NCBI GenBank assembly: GCA_009746045.1
Contig: RPFO01000165.1
Span: 496,001-560,000, forward strand
Source: Mesostigma viride
Lineage: Eukaryota > Streptophyta > Mesostigmatophyceae > Mesostigmatales > Mesostigmataceae
Length of the DNA: 64,000 bases
Reading direction: 5' to 3'
The translations under genes were made by a program, and so were the position numbers. Shown here piece after piece: positions 9,392 through 20,967 of this stretch. Under the pieces are notes generated by a model. The model had not been told where the DNA came from, did not search any database, and saw only the letters and a program-made list of their open reading frames with translations. The stretch's first letter is position 1. Each line of letters starts with the position of its first letter.

Positions 9392-12300
9392 TTACTTTAC
9401 GGCAACGTGCCAGACGTTCTCTTTGACGTGCTTTGTGGCACCGCGCACTGGGGCAGTGGCTGGGGGCTCCGCGAGGATCGTGCCATGAAAGGTCTCCCAA
9501 AAGGTGTGACCGTCCGCTGTCATTTTCCACAGAAAGGACGCTCGCTTTCCCACAATCCCCTCCATGGTGAGCGATGCAAAGGGCAGCGTCGCCATGCCCT
9601 TCTCCAGGATAAAACTCGCAAACTTGCTTTTTGCCTGTGACAAGCAGCAGTAAGGAAAAGTGTAAAAAGGACATGTTCCACACAAGGTAAGAACTGGAAG
9701 CATAAATCAGCATCCAGTTCCGTGCATGCCACATATGGCAACTGATGTAAAACACTAAAAACAGAAATACCATATCTTGCCTACCTTGGGCTGCAGCCTA
9801 GTGGGCGTGTCGTTGCCCCCGCTGCCCTTGTTGGCCGCCTCCTTGGCCGCGCCCCCGCTGCCCGCGTTGGCCGCCTCCTTGGCCGCGCCTCTGCTGCCCT
9901 TGTTGGCCGCCTCCTTGGCCGCGCCCCCGCTGCCCGCGTCGGCCGCCCCCCCGCTGCCCGCGTTGGCCGCCTCCTTGGCCGCGCCTCTGCTGCCCGCGTT
10001 GGCCGCCTCCTTGGCCGCGCCCCTGCTGCCCGCCTTGGCCGCCTCCTTGGCCGCGCCTCTGCTGCCCGCCTTGGCCGCCTCCTTGGCCGCGCCCCCGCTG
10101 CCCGCCTTGGCCGCCTCCTTGGTCGCGCCTCTGCTGCCCGCCTTGGCCGCCTCCTTGGCCGCGCCCCCGCTGCCCGCCTTGGCCGCCTCCTTGGTCGCGC
10201 CCCCGCTGCCCGCCTTGGCTGCGACCTTGGAGCCGGCGTTCGCCACCACCTGTTAGCGTCAGGTGCGCAAAATTACTCATAACCAACAAGAAGCACAATA
10301 TAAGAGGTGGGATGCGGTGCGGAACGGTAGGCATGGCATCGAGTTTGCATTTGTAAAAAGAAAAATAGACAGCTAAACAACAAGAAGATTACCTCATTTG
10401 GTTGTGGGGCCCGCCCCTTCACCTCCACCAGCAGCGCATCTTCATCGTCGTCGGCGTTGCCCTCCACAGCAGTGGCTCGCTCATCTTCGTCAGGGGCTGC
10501 CAGTGGCGCAAACCGCAGCTTCCGTTTCAATGCCTTGCTCTGCGGTTTCGATGCCTTGCACTGCGGCACAAAGTCCTCATCCGATCCTGAGGCATCTTCC
10601 GCAGAGCCAGGATCGGAGGAGCCTTCCTTGTCATCTCGCGCCGGTATTGGCTTGGCGCGCTGTTTCTGTCTCCCCGGGCGCCCCTTGGCTCTTTTTGCAG
10701 CGTCTGGCGTATTACCAGTATGCCCAGGGCTGAGGGTCGCGCGAGGGCGCTGTTGAGGCATAAGGCATGCAAAAGCATAAAGGGTCATCAGCCCAACGTT
10801 GCACATGTAACACTTACTACTAACTAATATAATGCAGCAATCAACATAAAACGCAATTTAAAGAGTCCTACATAAATAAACTGAAGCAAATGCCATCAAT
10901 GCATAAACGGAGGCAAAGTCCATCGGAAGCTTTTAGTCTTGCACACCCTGGGGCAGCTTCCTACACATACCTTGGGCCCCTTCGTGGTCCTTGCTGCTTG
11001 AGCTGCCCCCTTCTTCCCTGCCTTCTTGCCGGTTGCCTGGGCTTTCATCGCCTTCCTCAAACCCGGGGCATCTCTGGGGAAAGAAGAATACGCACACAAG
11101 TGAAACATTATCTCGTGCAACTAGTTAATCACCACCAAAAGATGAAGGTTAGTTACAAAGAATATGACCATGAATAGTGAGAAAACAATACCAAACTTAT
11201 ACCGCTTGTCCACCCTCTCCAGCTCGACACCCGGCGCCGCCACAAGGTCCACAGGGTTCTGGACCTGTGCTGCGGACGTGACCTCACTCGCGAAAATCCA
11301 TTCCTCGCCATCCTCGCCTTCCTCGCCTTCGTCATCTTCGCCCTCCAATGTCTGCATCTTCCCCCCCTGGAAACACGCCCGCTTGACGTCCTGCCAGTTG
11401 TAGACGATGCTCTCCCTTGGCACTCGTTCGAAAGTGAAGTTCTCCATCCCCTGTGGTTGTATTTCTGAGTCGAGGGATCCATCTGCTGTGACAAGGCAGC
11501 CGGTTCTCAAGAAGCTGGCCCACAGGCTTGCTTGGTGGTCCCTCCGGTACCACAGCCAGGCTTCACCCAGCCAGTGTGTGGTCAGCGCACGCTTCTTCGC
11601 GGGCTCAAGCGCTTTCTCACCCCCTGTCCCCAGCCATCTGCACGCATGCAAGCAGTTCAATAATGTCAACTGACAGTTCCGTTACGTATGCAACATTTAG
11701 CCTAGCTTGTTCCACAACAAGGGCCAAGGCATAAGATATGTAGGCCTGCTGTCAAATAATATCAACAAACCACATCTGAATCCACTCACCCCCCACCCAC
11801 CAGCAATGGAATACGTGCTACATGATCTCCCAACGGAGTCATGTTATAATGTAACTTAATTAAATACTACTATCTGAATAATATACCGACTTTCCTATGT
11901 TAAGCATATAGTAGTACTCCAATTATACATGTCTTTAATAAATATACTTGTACGATGACCCTAAACCCCTATACTTATACTTGACTACGTAGTATACGTA
12001 TTGTTACATGTCCGGCCGTGCTTATACCATACAATACTAGTATTTGGACTAAATCTATACTATACTGTTCCTATGCTATATACATACCTGTCGAGGTTGT
12101 TGCCGGTCTGCAACCACTCCTCCTGCAGCCTGAATGCTTTCTCTTTTATTCCCGCTTGCACATGCCTGTCACCTGGCTGCCATGCTGATGACAGGCCCTT
12201 GGGCCCGAACACCACAGTCGTGTCCAGTTCAGCAAACCTACCCAGCACATCCTTATCTATGTGTGAGGCGAGATTATCCAAAAACATCAGCCGTGCACCC

Positions 12301-15028
12301 GGATACTTCCGCGTGAATGGTGCGTAGACGGCGTTGATCACGTCAAGGAAGGTCGGTGTGTCCATCCACGCCCTGGGCTGGAAAAACACGGCCGTCTGCA
12401 TTTCAAAAGTGGCCACGTGTTATCAAACCACAGTGGCATGGGGGAGGAATACCAACATTCCTGTCGTTAGCATGGAGGGACCACCAGGTGCATCGTGTGC
12501 ATGTAACCATGAGACAGTTATTGTTGTAGACTCCAACCAGCAGAGTACGTCCACCATCATTACCCTCTCTTGTTGGTGTAACTGCTGTAAGTGTCCCTAC
12601 AACTGATTCTGAAAAAAAGTCGGGGATTGAAGCAAGTACTTTAAAAAGCTTTTTCAACATATATTATAACAAGTGTATATTCCTGATTGGCTGCCCCCCC
12701 CGTGATACTCACCGCTTATATCACCTAAGCAGTGTGTATCATGCATGTATCAGTACTTTATAGGTATGAATTCAAATGCCCAATCTCCCGCGGGTAGTAT
12801 TGTTGAGTCCCAAGGATTACTATTCCACGCACTACTTTATCACATGATAGCCTAAAAATCTGAATGCTGTCAATGACCTTTGCCCACCACAAGGAAAGAG
12901 ACTTAGTGGCATGGGTGCTAGCAAAAGCCTGCCTGATTGCAAACAAAAAGATGCAAAAGGTGCAAACAAAACTCACCTCGCTGTGGTAGCTATCCTTCTC
13001 AGCTTCATAGAGCGTTCCCTCCCCGGAGAAAATGATGATCAGCTTTGGCTGCTCGACACCTTCGGTAGGAGTCTTGCCCGGACTGTACATGGGCATAAAG
13101 GTGCAAAAGCGCTTGTCTGCCGAGCTCCCGGCCTGGCCCGCGACGTGCACATGTTCCGCGCCTTTTTCTTCCCAGGTATCCTGCGCCGGGCTGTTGAAAG
13201 GCATCGGCGTCTCATCCCCCCCAACCTGAAGCATGGGCGATAGTTCCCAAACTGGGGGCAGTAGTTGTTCACAGTGCGCACCTGGTTCACCTTGGGCTTT
13301 GGCGTCGGGTGTCGCACGGTGATAAGATGGGCCTGCAGCCCTCGGACCCACCTGCATGGTGCCACGGATCCGGCATGACATGCAAAATGCAAAAAACAAA
13401 ATTCAGTATCCTTCTGCACTGGCACATGTGCTGGAATCATCCTACATTAAGGCTTAGATAAACACGACTGACATGGAAACGGGCAAAGTAAACAACACAT
13501 GGGAGTAATAATAAGGATATTGCTGACATCTAACCTACGGAAGAAAGGACAGGTTTTCAAAATGCTCACCGGCCCATGGTCGCCATGTTCACAGGGGCGG
13601 ACCTCGCAACCGCCAGATTGTTGGTCTTCCTCCGGGTCGTGAGGCCGTGCCGAGCACGAAGCTTGGTCAGGTAACCGTCCGAGGCCTTGAAATCGTCGTA
13701 GTTGCCGCTGTACAATTGGCGCACGTACTTGAAAGCAAGATTGCGCACCACAGGCCGGGTCACGCGAACCCCGAGGTTCCGCATCTCCTTGATGTCAGCC
13801 ACCACCTTGACTTCCGCAAGAGGAAACCTAGCAGCACCATAGACACATTCACATTGGCATGGATAGGCATGAATGCTTTGGTTTAGTAGACCATACGTCA
13901 ACGGCTGTATGCATGCATCGGGCAAACGATCGAGAAGACCTCCTCGGGGGGAGACCTCCTCAGGGGGAGCCTCCTAGCGCCAAGGCTCACCATCGCCATG
14001 GTGTCACGAGCCTTGGCGCAGCCGCAGCCGAGTGGAGCTTTATTATGGTATATAATGCATTTTCTTAAAACAAAGCCGGACCGCACTGCCGGGTTCCACA
14101 CGCACCCCCGGCCGACCCCTCGCGGGGGGCGCGTGAAAACGGCAAAGGCTCCGCTACGCCCGCCCAAAGGCGGCGGGCTCCGCTTTGCCTTTGCCGTTTT
14201 CACGCGCCCCCCGCGAGGGGAAATTTTTTTTCCAGGCTTGCCAGGCGCTGTAGAATTTCTTAACCAGATTTTTTGTAAGTGCGCATGAATACCCACGGTT
14301 TTCCGCAGCTTCCCACCTCTCTCTTATCGCCAAGGGCAGAATGTCGAGTGAGAAACAAATCAGTACGCTGCTAACCAAGTGCTAACCAACTGGCCAGATA
14401 TGCTTCGAATGCTTCACATCCTTCGTTTGGACAGAAACACCTAATTTTGACAGACACAGGTGCAGAACTAAATGGCAACACACATATGTATACACTAGAC
14501 TTACTGGGCTGTCTTGCCCTCCACCATCCTGGGCACCGCCTTTGCCGTCTTCTTGCCCGTCTTCATCTGTTGCACCCTGGCGGGATTCTTCAGCCACCCC
14601 CTGATGGTGTTGGGGTTAACGTCCTTCTCTGCGCACCACTTCGTCAAAAATCCGCGCTCCTGCATGCTGTCCTTGACCGCTAGAAAGTCCTCCACCAGTT
14701 TCACCTTCTCATCATTAGAGCGAAAGATGTGCTTCGTTCGCTTGCGCTTCATCGGGGCGGGGAGAGGCTCGTGCGGCGTGAACGCCTCCTTTCCGGCCTG
14801 CGCAGCGGCATTCGCGTCTGCAGTGGCAATGGCAGCTGCAGCCACGGCTGGCTCCGGCTCAGCAATGCCGGCAGCTGCCATTGCCGCCCGCAGAATGTTA
14901 GCATGCTTGCCAGGGGATACCTGTCCCAGGAAACCCGTGACCCCCTTTACGATATTGGCATATTTTTCCCTCCACCCGACGTCGGACATTGTTATGTTGC
15001 CGACAGTGCCCAAATTAATTGCAACCAC
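9392..15028 (-). CDS. pogo-like transposase gene with nine exons
   Basis: The exons fit phase-consistent GT/AG borders: 15,028 (or Met at 14,989)-14,505; 13,827-13,570; 13,351-12,977; 12,395-12,088; 11,637-11,203; 11,073-10,971; 10,749-10,393; 10,249-9,785; 9,634-~9,396. Exon 1 has a basic stretch and a helix-turn-helix (EKVKLVEDFL...NPNTIRGWL). Exon 2 is a CENP-B-type helix-turn-helix (FKASDGYLTKLRARHGL). Exon 3 carries the first catalytic Asp (GGDETPMPF). Exon 4 carries the others (LMFLDNLASH and AWQPGDRHV). Exon 5 ends in an acidic run, exon 7 is charged, and exon 8 encodes a Lys/Ala-rich repeat. A one-base loss in a G7 run at 13,216-13,222 breaks the frame just before the first Asp. The last exon may continue past another donor site at about 9,390. 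Confidence 0.8.
9785..10249 (-). repeat. 36-bp coding minisatellite in the transposase gene
   Basis: About twelve 36-bp units encode the 12-residue repeat KEAAKAGSRGAA with small variations, an alanine/lysine-rich, linker-histone-like tail. Splice sites border the array. The opposite-strand frame over the same bases is a shadow. Confidence 0.85.
13977..14019. repeat. Inverted repeat in transposase intron 1
   Basis: GCGCCAAGGCTC and its reverse complement are separated by about 19 bp. It is a short potential hairpin of unknown role. Confidence 0.6.
14116..14220. repeat. GC-rich foldback in transposase intron 1
   Basis: Arms of about 34 bp (starting CCCCTCGCGGGGGGCGCG) are perfect inverted repeats around an imperfect GC-rich centre. 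It could be a small foldback element or an RNA hairpin. No target duplication is obvious. Confidence 0.75.
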
Positions 15029-15442
15029 GCTCTTGATTATTGTTTATCAGCCACAAAAAAACGTCTACTCGCTTGCGGTGGCCATCGCTGCACGCAGCAC
15101 TAAAGGACGCACAATATGTAACCAGGCTGGCATCAGTGACGCTGGAGTTCGCTTCGTTAGTGCCAGAAATCGCTTCGTTAGTGTGAATTCGCTTCTTTAG
15201 TGTGAATTCGCTTCATTAGTACAATGAATTCGGCTCGTTAGTCTGACATCATTTCAATGTGCTAATCATGCGAATCGTTAGTACGTTACTTCCACTAATG
15301 ACTCGGGTCTGACTGAAGTCAACGAAGTCGTAACCCCCCAAATTCGGCAGATTAGTACGAGTATCCGATCGGACCCGTACGAGTACCCGATCGCAATCTC
15401 GAATCGTTAGTGAAATCGAATCACTAATCTACCGAATTAGTG

Positions 15443-15470
15443 AAATCACTAAGGAAGTGAGCTGACCCTG
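15443..15470. repeat. Right terminal inverted repeat of the pogo-like transposon
   Basis: This is the partner of 4,467-4,494. From about 15,150 inward there are repeated CGTTAGTG, CATTAGT and TTTAGTG motifs spaced about 20 bp apart, resembling multiple transposase-binding sites. Confidence 0.9.
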
Positions 15471-15572
15471 TACTGACTGCCAATCACAGTTGCGCCACGC
15501 CTGGCGGCTGGCGCAGGCCTAACAAGGTCTAGTGACGTACGTTAGAAGCTACCTAGGCCTGCACTCCGGAAC
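15471..15572 (-). repeat. W internal segment between the pogo and Gypsy insertions
   Basis: This is nearly collinear with 34,371-34,470 and 54,445-54,545, which carry the same GCGCCACGCCTGGCGGC and AAGCTACCTAGGCCTGCAC blocks without interruption. It ends in GGAAC, the Gypsy target duplication. Confidence 0.8.
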
Positions 15573-16350
15573 TGTAACAAGCAAAAATGACTTTGTTGTT
15601 ACATCCTTTGTTTTGTGAATGTTTGGCTTTTATTCGAGGACTTTTGGATCAGTATTGAGAAAGTTATGAGGTTTCTAAGACGACGGTACTTGGAGCTGAT
15701 ACTTTGTCAGCCAACTGATAGGAACCCTCATTGGTCGTGGCCTGATCCACGTAGGGTTGTAGTTTGTTGGCTGATACTACTGATAGGAGCCCTCATTGGT
15801 CGTGGCCTGATCCACGTGGGGTTGTAGTTTGTTAGTTGGTACTATTGAGTCTTAAATGCTCCTTTGGGACTTCAGTGCTCACGACAGATCTAGGATCTCA
15901 TGGAAAGATTCTGCCAGGCTGTGTGTGGTGTTGTTCTGTTTTGTGTGACTAGGATGGATACGAAGATCTTGTATAGGATTCCATGGTTCTGATTGGTTCT
16001 CTTCAGGCTAAGGTTGGAGCAAGCTCGACAAGCACGTCGATATCAAGGACGTGGGGTCGCCATTGTTGCTACGTTGGTTTTGATTCACCATGGTATAATA
16101 AAGCTTGCTTTGTTGTCCATCCATAAGAGCCCCTTGGCTATAGACGTCCTTCAGTTCCACAGAGGTCGTCTATACACGAGCTTGTCTTTGTGTCTACAAG
16201 GGGTTGTGATTCCCTAAATCACGTGCTGTGGAATTTCCATCTCAACGTTGCTCGGATACTTGAAGTTCTGCGACTCAGGAAAGCAACCCAGGTAAAAGAT
16301 CTTTCATATTGGACTGTGGATGATGTTGATGATCATTTTTAGTCGTTACA
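15573..16350 (+). repeat. 5' LTR of the Gypsy element
   Basis: The 778-bp LTR with TG...CA termini contains two direct copies of a GATAGGA..CCCTCATTGGTCGTGG block. It differs from the 3' LTR at about four positions. Confidence 0.92.
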
Positions 16351-16351
16351 T

Positions 16352-16363
16352 TGGTATCGGAGG
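16352..16363 (+). promoter_or_regulatory. Primer-binding site of the Gypsy element
   Basis: TGGTATCGGAGG lies one base after the LTR. It resembles the initiator-tRNA-Met complement (TGGTATCAGAG type) used by many LTR elements, with one change. Confidence 0.7.
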
Positions 16364-16578
16364 ATCTCTACTTTGGTGTTTCTCTTGAAGTCGCAACCTT
16401 CCGGGTAGTACAACGTTGATCAGATGTCTGTCATCCGAGAAGATTCATAGAGTTGCGGAAAACTTACGGTGTTACAGACTGAGACACATCCTGATGTGAC
16501 TGTCTTGCTCTGTAACACTAGAAGTCAGCCGTAACCGTTGTCTCTACTAGGCAGACGATCGCGACTCCATGTGGAAGT

Positions 16579-18219
16579 ATGAGTAGTTCGAAGACACAAT
16601 CACCTTTACCCCCTACTAATCAAGGTTTGGGAGATCCGTCATCATCTCTGGAACCCATTGCTAGGGAAGGTGCTGAGACAACTGCTCGTACTCCACGGCG
16701 TCAACTTGATTTCAACCGTACTTCTATGTCTGAAGTGAGGCGGCCCTCGTTGTCCATAGGGCCCAAGTTTTCCGTCATTGCATCTGGTCTCCAACCAGGC
16801 GAACCATCGCTGACAGGCGTGGGTCGAGGAGCGTCACTGTCGCCCAGGATTCCAAGCGCGCGAACGAGTCCTGTGCGGAGTGCATCTTCTTCATTTCTTT
16901 TCCCGCTAAATACCACGCCTGGAAGAGACGGGACCAGACTTGCAGCGGATCGCCTCTCAGCAGCTAAAATCAGATTATTACACGATGAACAACACGCAGC
17001 GATGTATAGAAAGATGGTGGAGGAGGTGGAACAGGATGTGGGAAGACTTCGTCAGAGAATTGAGGAGGAGGAGGCGGCCATGCGTGACATGGTTGCTGGA
17101 TTGGGGAGAGAGGCTCCTCGGTTGGGTGACGGAAGGGTTTTACCTAATAGTACCGCAGTTACTACGAGGAATGAGACGCAGGATAGCGATAGGCAGGATC
17201 CAGCGCAGACGACCTCGGTCACCTTCACCACCCCCGCCAGCGACGTCCCCGTGACCGTCACTATACCACCGCATCAAGGTTCCGCCCCGCCATTTCCAAA
17301 AATCGAATCCGTAGACAAGCTGTCGCTCACCAATCTAACCCACCGCAGTTTCGATCATTTCTCTACTCGATTCCAGGATGTGTTCGCTATCCACTTTGCT
17401 AACTACGGCAAACGAGCGGAAGAACGACTTTCCCTGGACATCCAGAAGAAGATGGTTCGACAGCGAATGAGCGACAGTGCAGCCGACAGGTTTGATGAGT
17501 TTTTACGATCCTCGGCAGGTAATACTTGCAAGGATTTGCCATCTCTCATGCTTTCATTTCGACGTTTTCTCCTTCCCCAGGACCAGCTCCGTCTGGACCG
17601 GGACGCGTTGGCCAACTGTACTCAGTCCGGCCTGACACTACCACAATACGTAGAGACGTTTACCAACCTGAGGGCCAAAATCCCCCAGTGCTCTGATTCT
17701 GAAGCTCTTCACAGGTTTCTGCATGGGCTCTCCCCTCAAGTCAGGGTGGATATTGACAAGCATTTCTCCCCTTTCGACTATGTCGAGTGGAAGTGGGATA
17801 CTGTGCTGTCTTATGCCCTCACGCTGTGCCGTGTCCCTGACTTTTCCCTCAAGTGGGAGCCTGCTGCAGGCAACCAGGCGCCTGCTGTTAAGAAGCCCCT
17901 GAACCAGCTGAACGCTGTGATGGAGGAGCTCAGTGCCATGGAGCAGTCCAAAGGAGCCTGTTTCACGTGTGGCCAGCTGGGACACTTTGCACGGGATTGC
18001 CCCAAGCGAGACCAGTTCCCAAGCGACACCAAGGGTCCTCAGGGGGTTCTTCCATTCACCAGACCACCCATCTTCCCTCCTGGGGTGAGCCAGAGCGACC
18101 ACAGGGCACAGCCTGGGTTTAGACCCAACTTCCAGGCTTCGGGCAAGGGACCATTCCAGCCCAAGGGCTTCAGCAGCAAGACAGGCGTCGGATGGTCAAC
18201 GCCCTGTGGCACCTCCTAG
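16579..18219 (+). CDS. Gypsy gag
   Basis: This 546-codon ORF has a Ser/Pro/Arg-rich N-terminus (1-130), a predicted coiled coil (about 140-175, heptad-like EQDVGRLRQRIEEEEAAM), a capsid-like region of the retrotransposon gag type (about 230-420) and one CCHC zinc knuckle (CFTCGQLGHFARDC) near residue 458. The product should package element RNA. The start chosen is the first ATG after the leader and fits the low-complexity N-terminus. The frame ends about 110 bp before the pol frame becomes open, so pol needs a frame change or reinitiation. Confidence 0.88.
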   Translation: MSSSKTQSPLPPTNQGLGDPSSSLEPIAREGAETTARTPRRQLDFNRTSMSEVRRPSLSIGPKFSVIASGLQPGEPSLTGVGRGASLSPRIPSARTSPVRSASSSFLFPLNTTPGRDGTRLAADRLSAAKIRLLHDEQHAAMYRKMVEEVEQDVGRLRQRIEEEEAAMRDMVAGLGREAPRLGDGRVLPNSTAVTTRNETQDSDRQDPAQTTSVTFTTPASDVPVTVTIPPHQGSAPPFPKIESVDKLSLTNLTHRSFDHFSTRFQDVFAIHFANYGKRAEERLSLDIQKKMVRQRMSDSAADRFDEFLRSSAGNTCKDLPSLMLSFRRFLLPQDQLRLDRDALANCTQSGLTLPQYVETFTNLRAKIPQCSDSEALHRFLHGLSPQVRVDIDKHFSPFDYVEWKWDTVLSYALTLCRVPDFSLKWEPAAGNQAPAVKKPLNQLNAVMEELSAMEQSKGACFTCGQLGHFARDCPKRDQFPSDTKGPQGVLPFTRPPIFPPGVSQSDHRAQPGFRPNFQASGKGPFQPKGFSSKTGVGWSTPCGTS

Positions 18220-18328
18220 CAGAGGAGGAGGAGGGAGAAGGGGAGGCAGACGGCATAGAGGATCAGCAGGTGCAGCCTTCAGTGGGGAGCTCGTCTTCAG
18301 ATCATCCTCCTGAGCTGCCAAAAAACTA

Positions 18329-20689
18329 GTGGAGCCCCCAGGACTACGTCCAGCGGTGGAGTTAACTGGTTTGCCTGCTGTGCATGTCCGTCCTGTGAAC
18401 AACTTGTCTGCCTCTGATTCCACCACCCCATTGGGCCCTCCTATTCCCAGTCAACTCTTGAAGTTCCAGGCTAGGCTGTTGAACGTGCCAGTCCCTTTGG
18501 CTCAGCCTTTATGTCTCTTCATGATTGACTCAGGTGCAGGAAGTAACTACATTTCCACTTCCTTGGTGCAGGAGCTGCATCTACCAGTGCTCCCCCACCC
18601 TGTGCCTGTTAAGGTCCAATATTCTGATGGTAGGCAGAGTAACTCACCTGGCTACGTGCAACTGCTTTTTCAAGTGTGCTCACGTCAAACCTTGTCTGTC
18701 ACAGCAGATGTCATTCCACTCACTGCTGCTGATGTGATTCTGGGGATGCCATGGTTGGAGTCTGCTAATCCTGCCATCTTGTGGTCTGAGAAGGTGGTGC
18801 AGTTTCAGGATGGGTCAGTGTGGGACGCCACCACAGTGATTAAGGGGGGAGAAAGACCAGTCACAGAGTGCTGTTCTACTAATGAGGCTGTCAATGATGG
18901 GAGAGGGGTTGCAGGTGCCAAGGAGGACGTCAAGGTGCCTTCACTGGAAGAGAAACGTGCTGCATTACTTAAGCACGTATGGTCTGCCAATCACACCTTG
19001 TCTTACCTGGCTACTTACCCAGTGGAACACGTCTTTCTCTTACAGTTGGTTCCTAACTCACCCTCTGATGAGACTCATGGCCACACGGTGAATGCTGTGA
19101 ACCCAGTACCAGCTGTCACAGAGGAGGAGCAGAAGCTGCATGATGCCCTTTTGGACAGGTTTGCTGCCATTTTTGAGGACAAAATGCCACAGTACCCTCC
19201 TGAAGGGCCAATCACTCATGTCATCAAGCTTGTGGATGGTGCCAGGCCTCCCTTTGTTCCCATGTACAGGATGGGGCCAGCTGAGATGGCAGAGCTGAAG
19301 GTGATCTTGACAGGCCTGTTGGAAGCTGGACTCATTCTTCCTGCCAATAGTCCTTTCAGCTCTGGGTGTTTGCTTGTCCCCAAGCATGATGGTGGATGGC
19401 GGTTGTGCATTGATCTGAGAGGCCTGAACAAGGTCACAGTGAAGTCCAAGTATCCCTTGCCACGGATTGATGAGCTGCTAGAGAGGACAGCTGGATCATC
19501 TTACTTCACCAAGTTTGACCTTAGACACGCGTTCTGGCAGATCAGGATAGCTACTGAGGACATTCCAAAAACTGCATTCTCCACACCCTGGGGTCAGTTC
19601 CAGTGGACTGTGATGCCCATGGGGGCCTCCAACAGCCCAGCTACTATGCAGATGTTTGTGAATGCTATCTTTGGCCATCTGACAGGGAACTCTCTGCCTC
19701 AGATCTCCCCTGATCTCAGGAATCCCAGGTTCAAAGACATTGCCCACCTGTGTGACCCTGCAAGACCCGTGTTCAGGACCTGCGTGGTGGCCTACATGGA
19801 CGACATCCTGGTGCACTCAAAGACGTTCAAGGAGCATCTGGAGAACGTGGAGGAGGTCCTGAAGGTCATCCAGCACTACCACTTGTCTGTCAAGAGGTCT
19901 AAGGTGGAGTGGGGGCATGAAGTGGGGTTCCTAGGGTACAAGTTGAGTTCCTTGGGTATGACACCTGACAATGCTAAGATTGCTGCCATCCTTGAGTGGC
20001 CTGTGTTGCAGTCTGCACATGATGTCAAGTCCTTCCTGGGCATGGTGGGGTGGTACAGGCGTTTTATCCCTGACATGGCTGCCATCTCCACCCCCTTGCT
20101 TGAGTTAATCAAGAAGGATGTTCAGTTTGAGTGGACAGATAGGTGTCAGCAGGCCTTTGACCTGTTGAAGCAGAAGCTCACATCCACCCCTGTGCTAGTG
20201 GGTCCCAACCCAGATCTACCTTATCAGGTTAGGTCAGATGCCTCTCAAGGCGCCATAGGTGCTGTGCTGATGCAAGACCATGGCTATGGACCACAGCCAG
20301 TGGAGTACATGTCTAAAACCATGAGCTCAGCTGAACGTAACTACCCTGTACACGAGCAGGAGTTGCTGGGTTTAGTGGTAGCATGTCACAAGTGGGAGCA
20401 TCTGTTGAAGGGAGCTCAGTTTTCTGTGGCTAGCAGTGCTACAGATGGGCTAGGGCAAGAGTCTATCACCCTGATGACTGACCACAGGCCCTTGGTGCAC
20501 GTGCTAGAACAGAGTAGGATGAGTAAGAGGATGGCTGGGTGGATGGAGTACCTAGGGGGATTCTATCCTTTCTCTGTGCAGTATGTCCCAGGATCACAGA
20601 ATGTGGTGCCAGACGCCCTCTCTAGAAGAAGGGATCTGATGGGACATTTCACGAGGATCTGGATATTTGTGCTGCCATGGTTTCTGTAG
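18329..20689 (+). CDS. Gypsy pol: protease, reverse transcriptase, RNase H
   Basis: The order is retropepsin (FMIDSGAGSNYIS, Asp about 67; second motif VILGMPWL), RT (FDLRHAFWQIRI, then YMDDILVHS near residue 489), and RNase H (RSDASQGAIG, HEQELLGLV, LMTDHRPLV). It ends just after VVPDALSRR, the usual RNase H end. The first codon counted is GTG, and an in-frame TGA at 18,311 separates this frame from gag. Catalytic residues look intact. Confidence 0.9.
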   Translation: MEPPGLRPAVELTGLPAVHVRPVNNLSASDSTTPLGPPIPSQLLKFQARLLNVPVPLAQPLCLFMIDSGAGSNYISTSLVQELHLPVLPHPVPVKVQYSDGRQSNSPGYVQLLFQVCSRQTLSVTADVIPLTAADVILGMPWLESANPAILWSEKVVQFQDGSVWDATTVIKGGERPVTECCSTNEAVNDGRGVAGAKEDVKVPSLEEKRAALLKHVWSANHTLSYLATYPVEHVFLLQLVPNSPSDETHGHTVNAVNPVPAVTEEEQKLHDALLDRFAAIFEDKMPQYPPEGPITHVIKLVDGARPPFVPMYRMGPAEMAELKVILTGLLEAGLILPANSPFSSGCLLVPKHDGGWRLCIDLRGLNKVTVKSKYPLPRIDELLERTAGSSYFTKFDLRHAFWQIRIATEDIPKTAFSTPWGQFQWTVMPMGASNSPATMQMFVNAIFGHLTGNSLPQISPDLRNPRFKDIAHLCDPARPVFRTCVVAYMDDILVHSKTFKEHLENVEEVLKVIQHYHLSVKRSKVEWGHEVGFLGYKLSSLGMTPDNAKIAAILEWPVLQSAHDVKSFLGMVGWYRRFIPDMAAISTPLLELIKKDVQFEWTDRCQQAFDLLKQKLTSTPVLVGPNPDLPYQVRSDASQGAIGAVLMQDHGYGPQPVEYMSKTMSSAERNYPVHEQELLGLVVACHKWEHLLKGAQFSVASSATDGLGQESITLMTDHRPLVHVLEQSRMSKRMAGWMEYLGGFYPFSVQYVPGSQNVVPDALSRRRDLMGHFTRIWIFVLPWFL

Positions 20690-20967
20690 TAGAGTGTGGT
20701 GCTGTCACCAGGGCACAGGCAGCTAACCAGCAAACCTCCAAGCTGAGCCAACCCCCTGTAGAGGCTAGCTTTAGTCACGAGATGCTCATTGACCAGGGCT
20801 CTGTCCCAGGGTCGACAGGCGTCCAGGGTGGGGGTCAGTCACTGCAGAGCAGTCTTAGGGAGGGTTCTGCTGGTAGCCAGCCCACTCTCACAACACAACC
20901 AAGCACAGAGAATCCTAGGAGGGGAAGGGACGGCCCAGGAAGTGGATACTGGAGCCAGGGATGCTGA
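20677..20967 (+). CDS. Gypsy pol linker in a shifted frame
   Basis: This frame carries CGAVTRAQAANQ, which resembles the linker often seen between RNase H and integrase in chromoviruses. It is offset from both the preceding RNase H frame and the following integrase frame, so at least two frame changes lie between 20,640 and 20,990. They may be indels, programmed shifts or a small intron; I cannot tell which. Confidence 0.5.
   Translation: MVSVVECGAVTRAQAANQQTSKLSQPPVEASFSHEMLIDQGSVPGSTGVQGGGQSLQSSLREGSAGSQPTLTTQPSTENPRRGRDGPGSGYWSQGC

Noticed and set aside
9777-10256. Plus-strand Ala/Leu/Pro-rich frame
   Set aside because: Shadow of the spliced minus-strand KEAAKAGS repeat exon, which has correct splice borders and phase.
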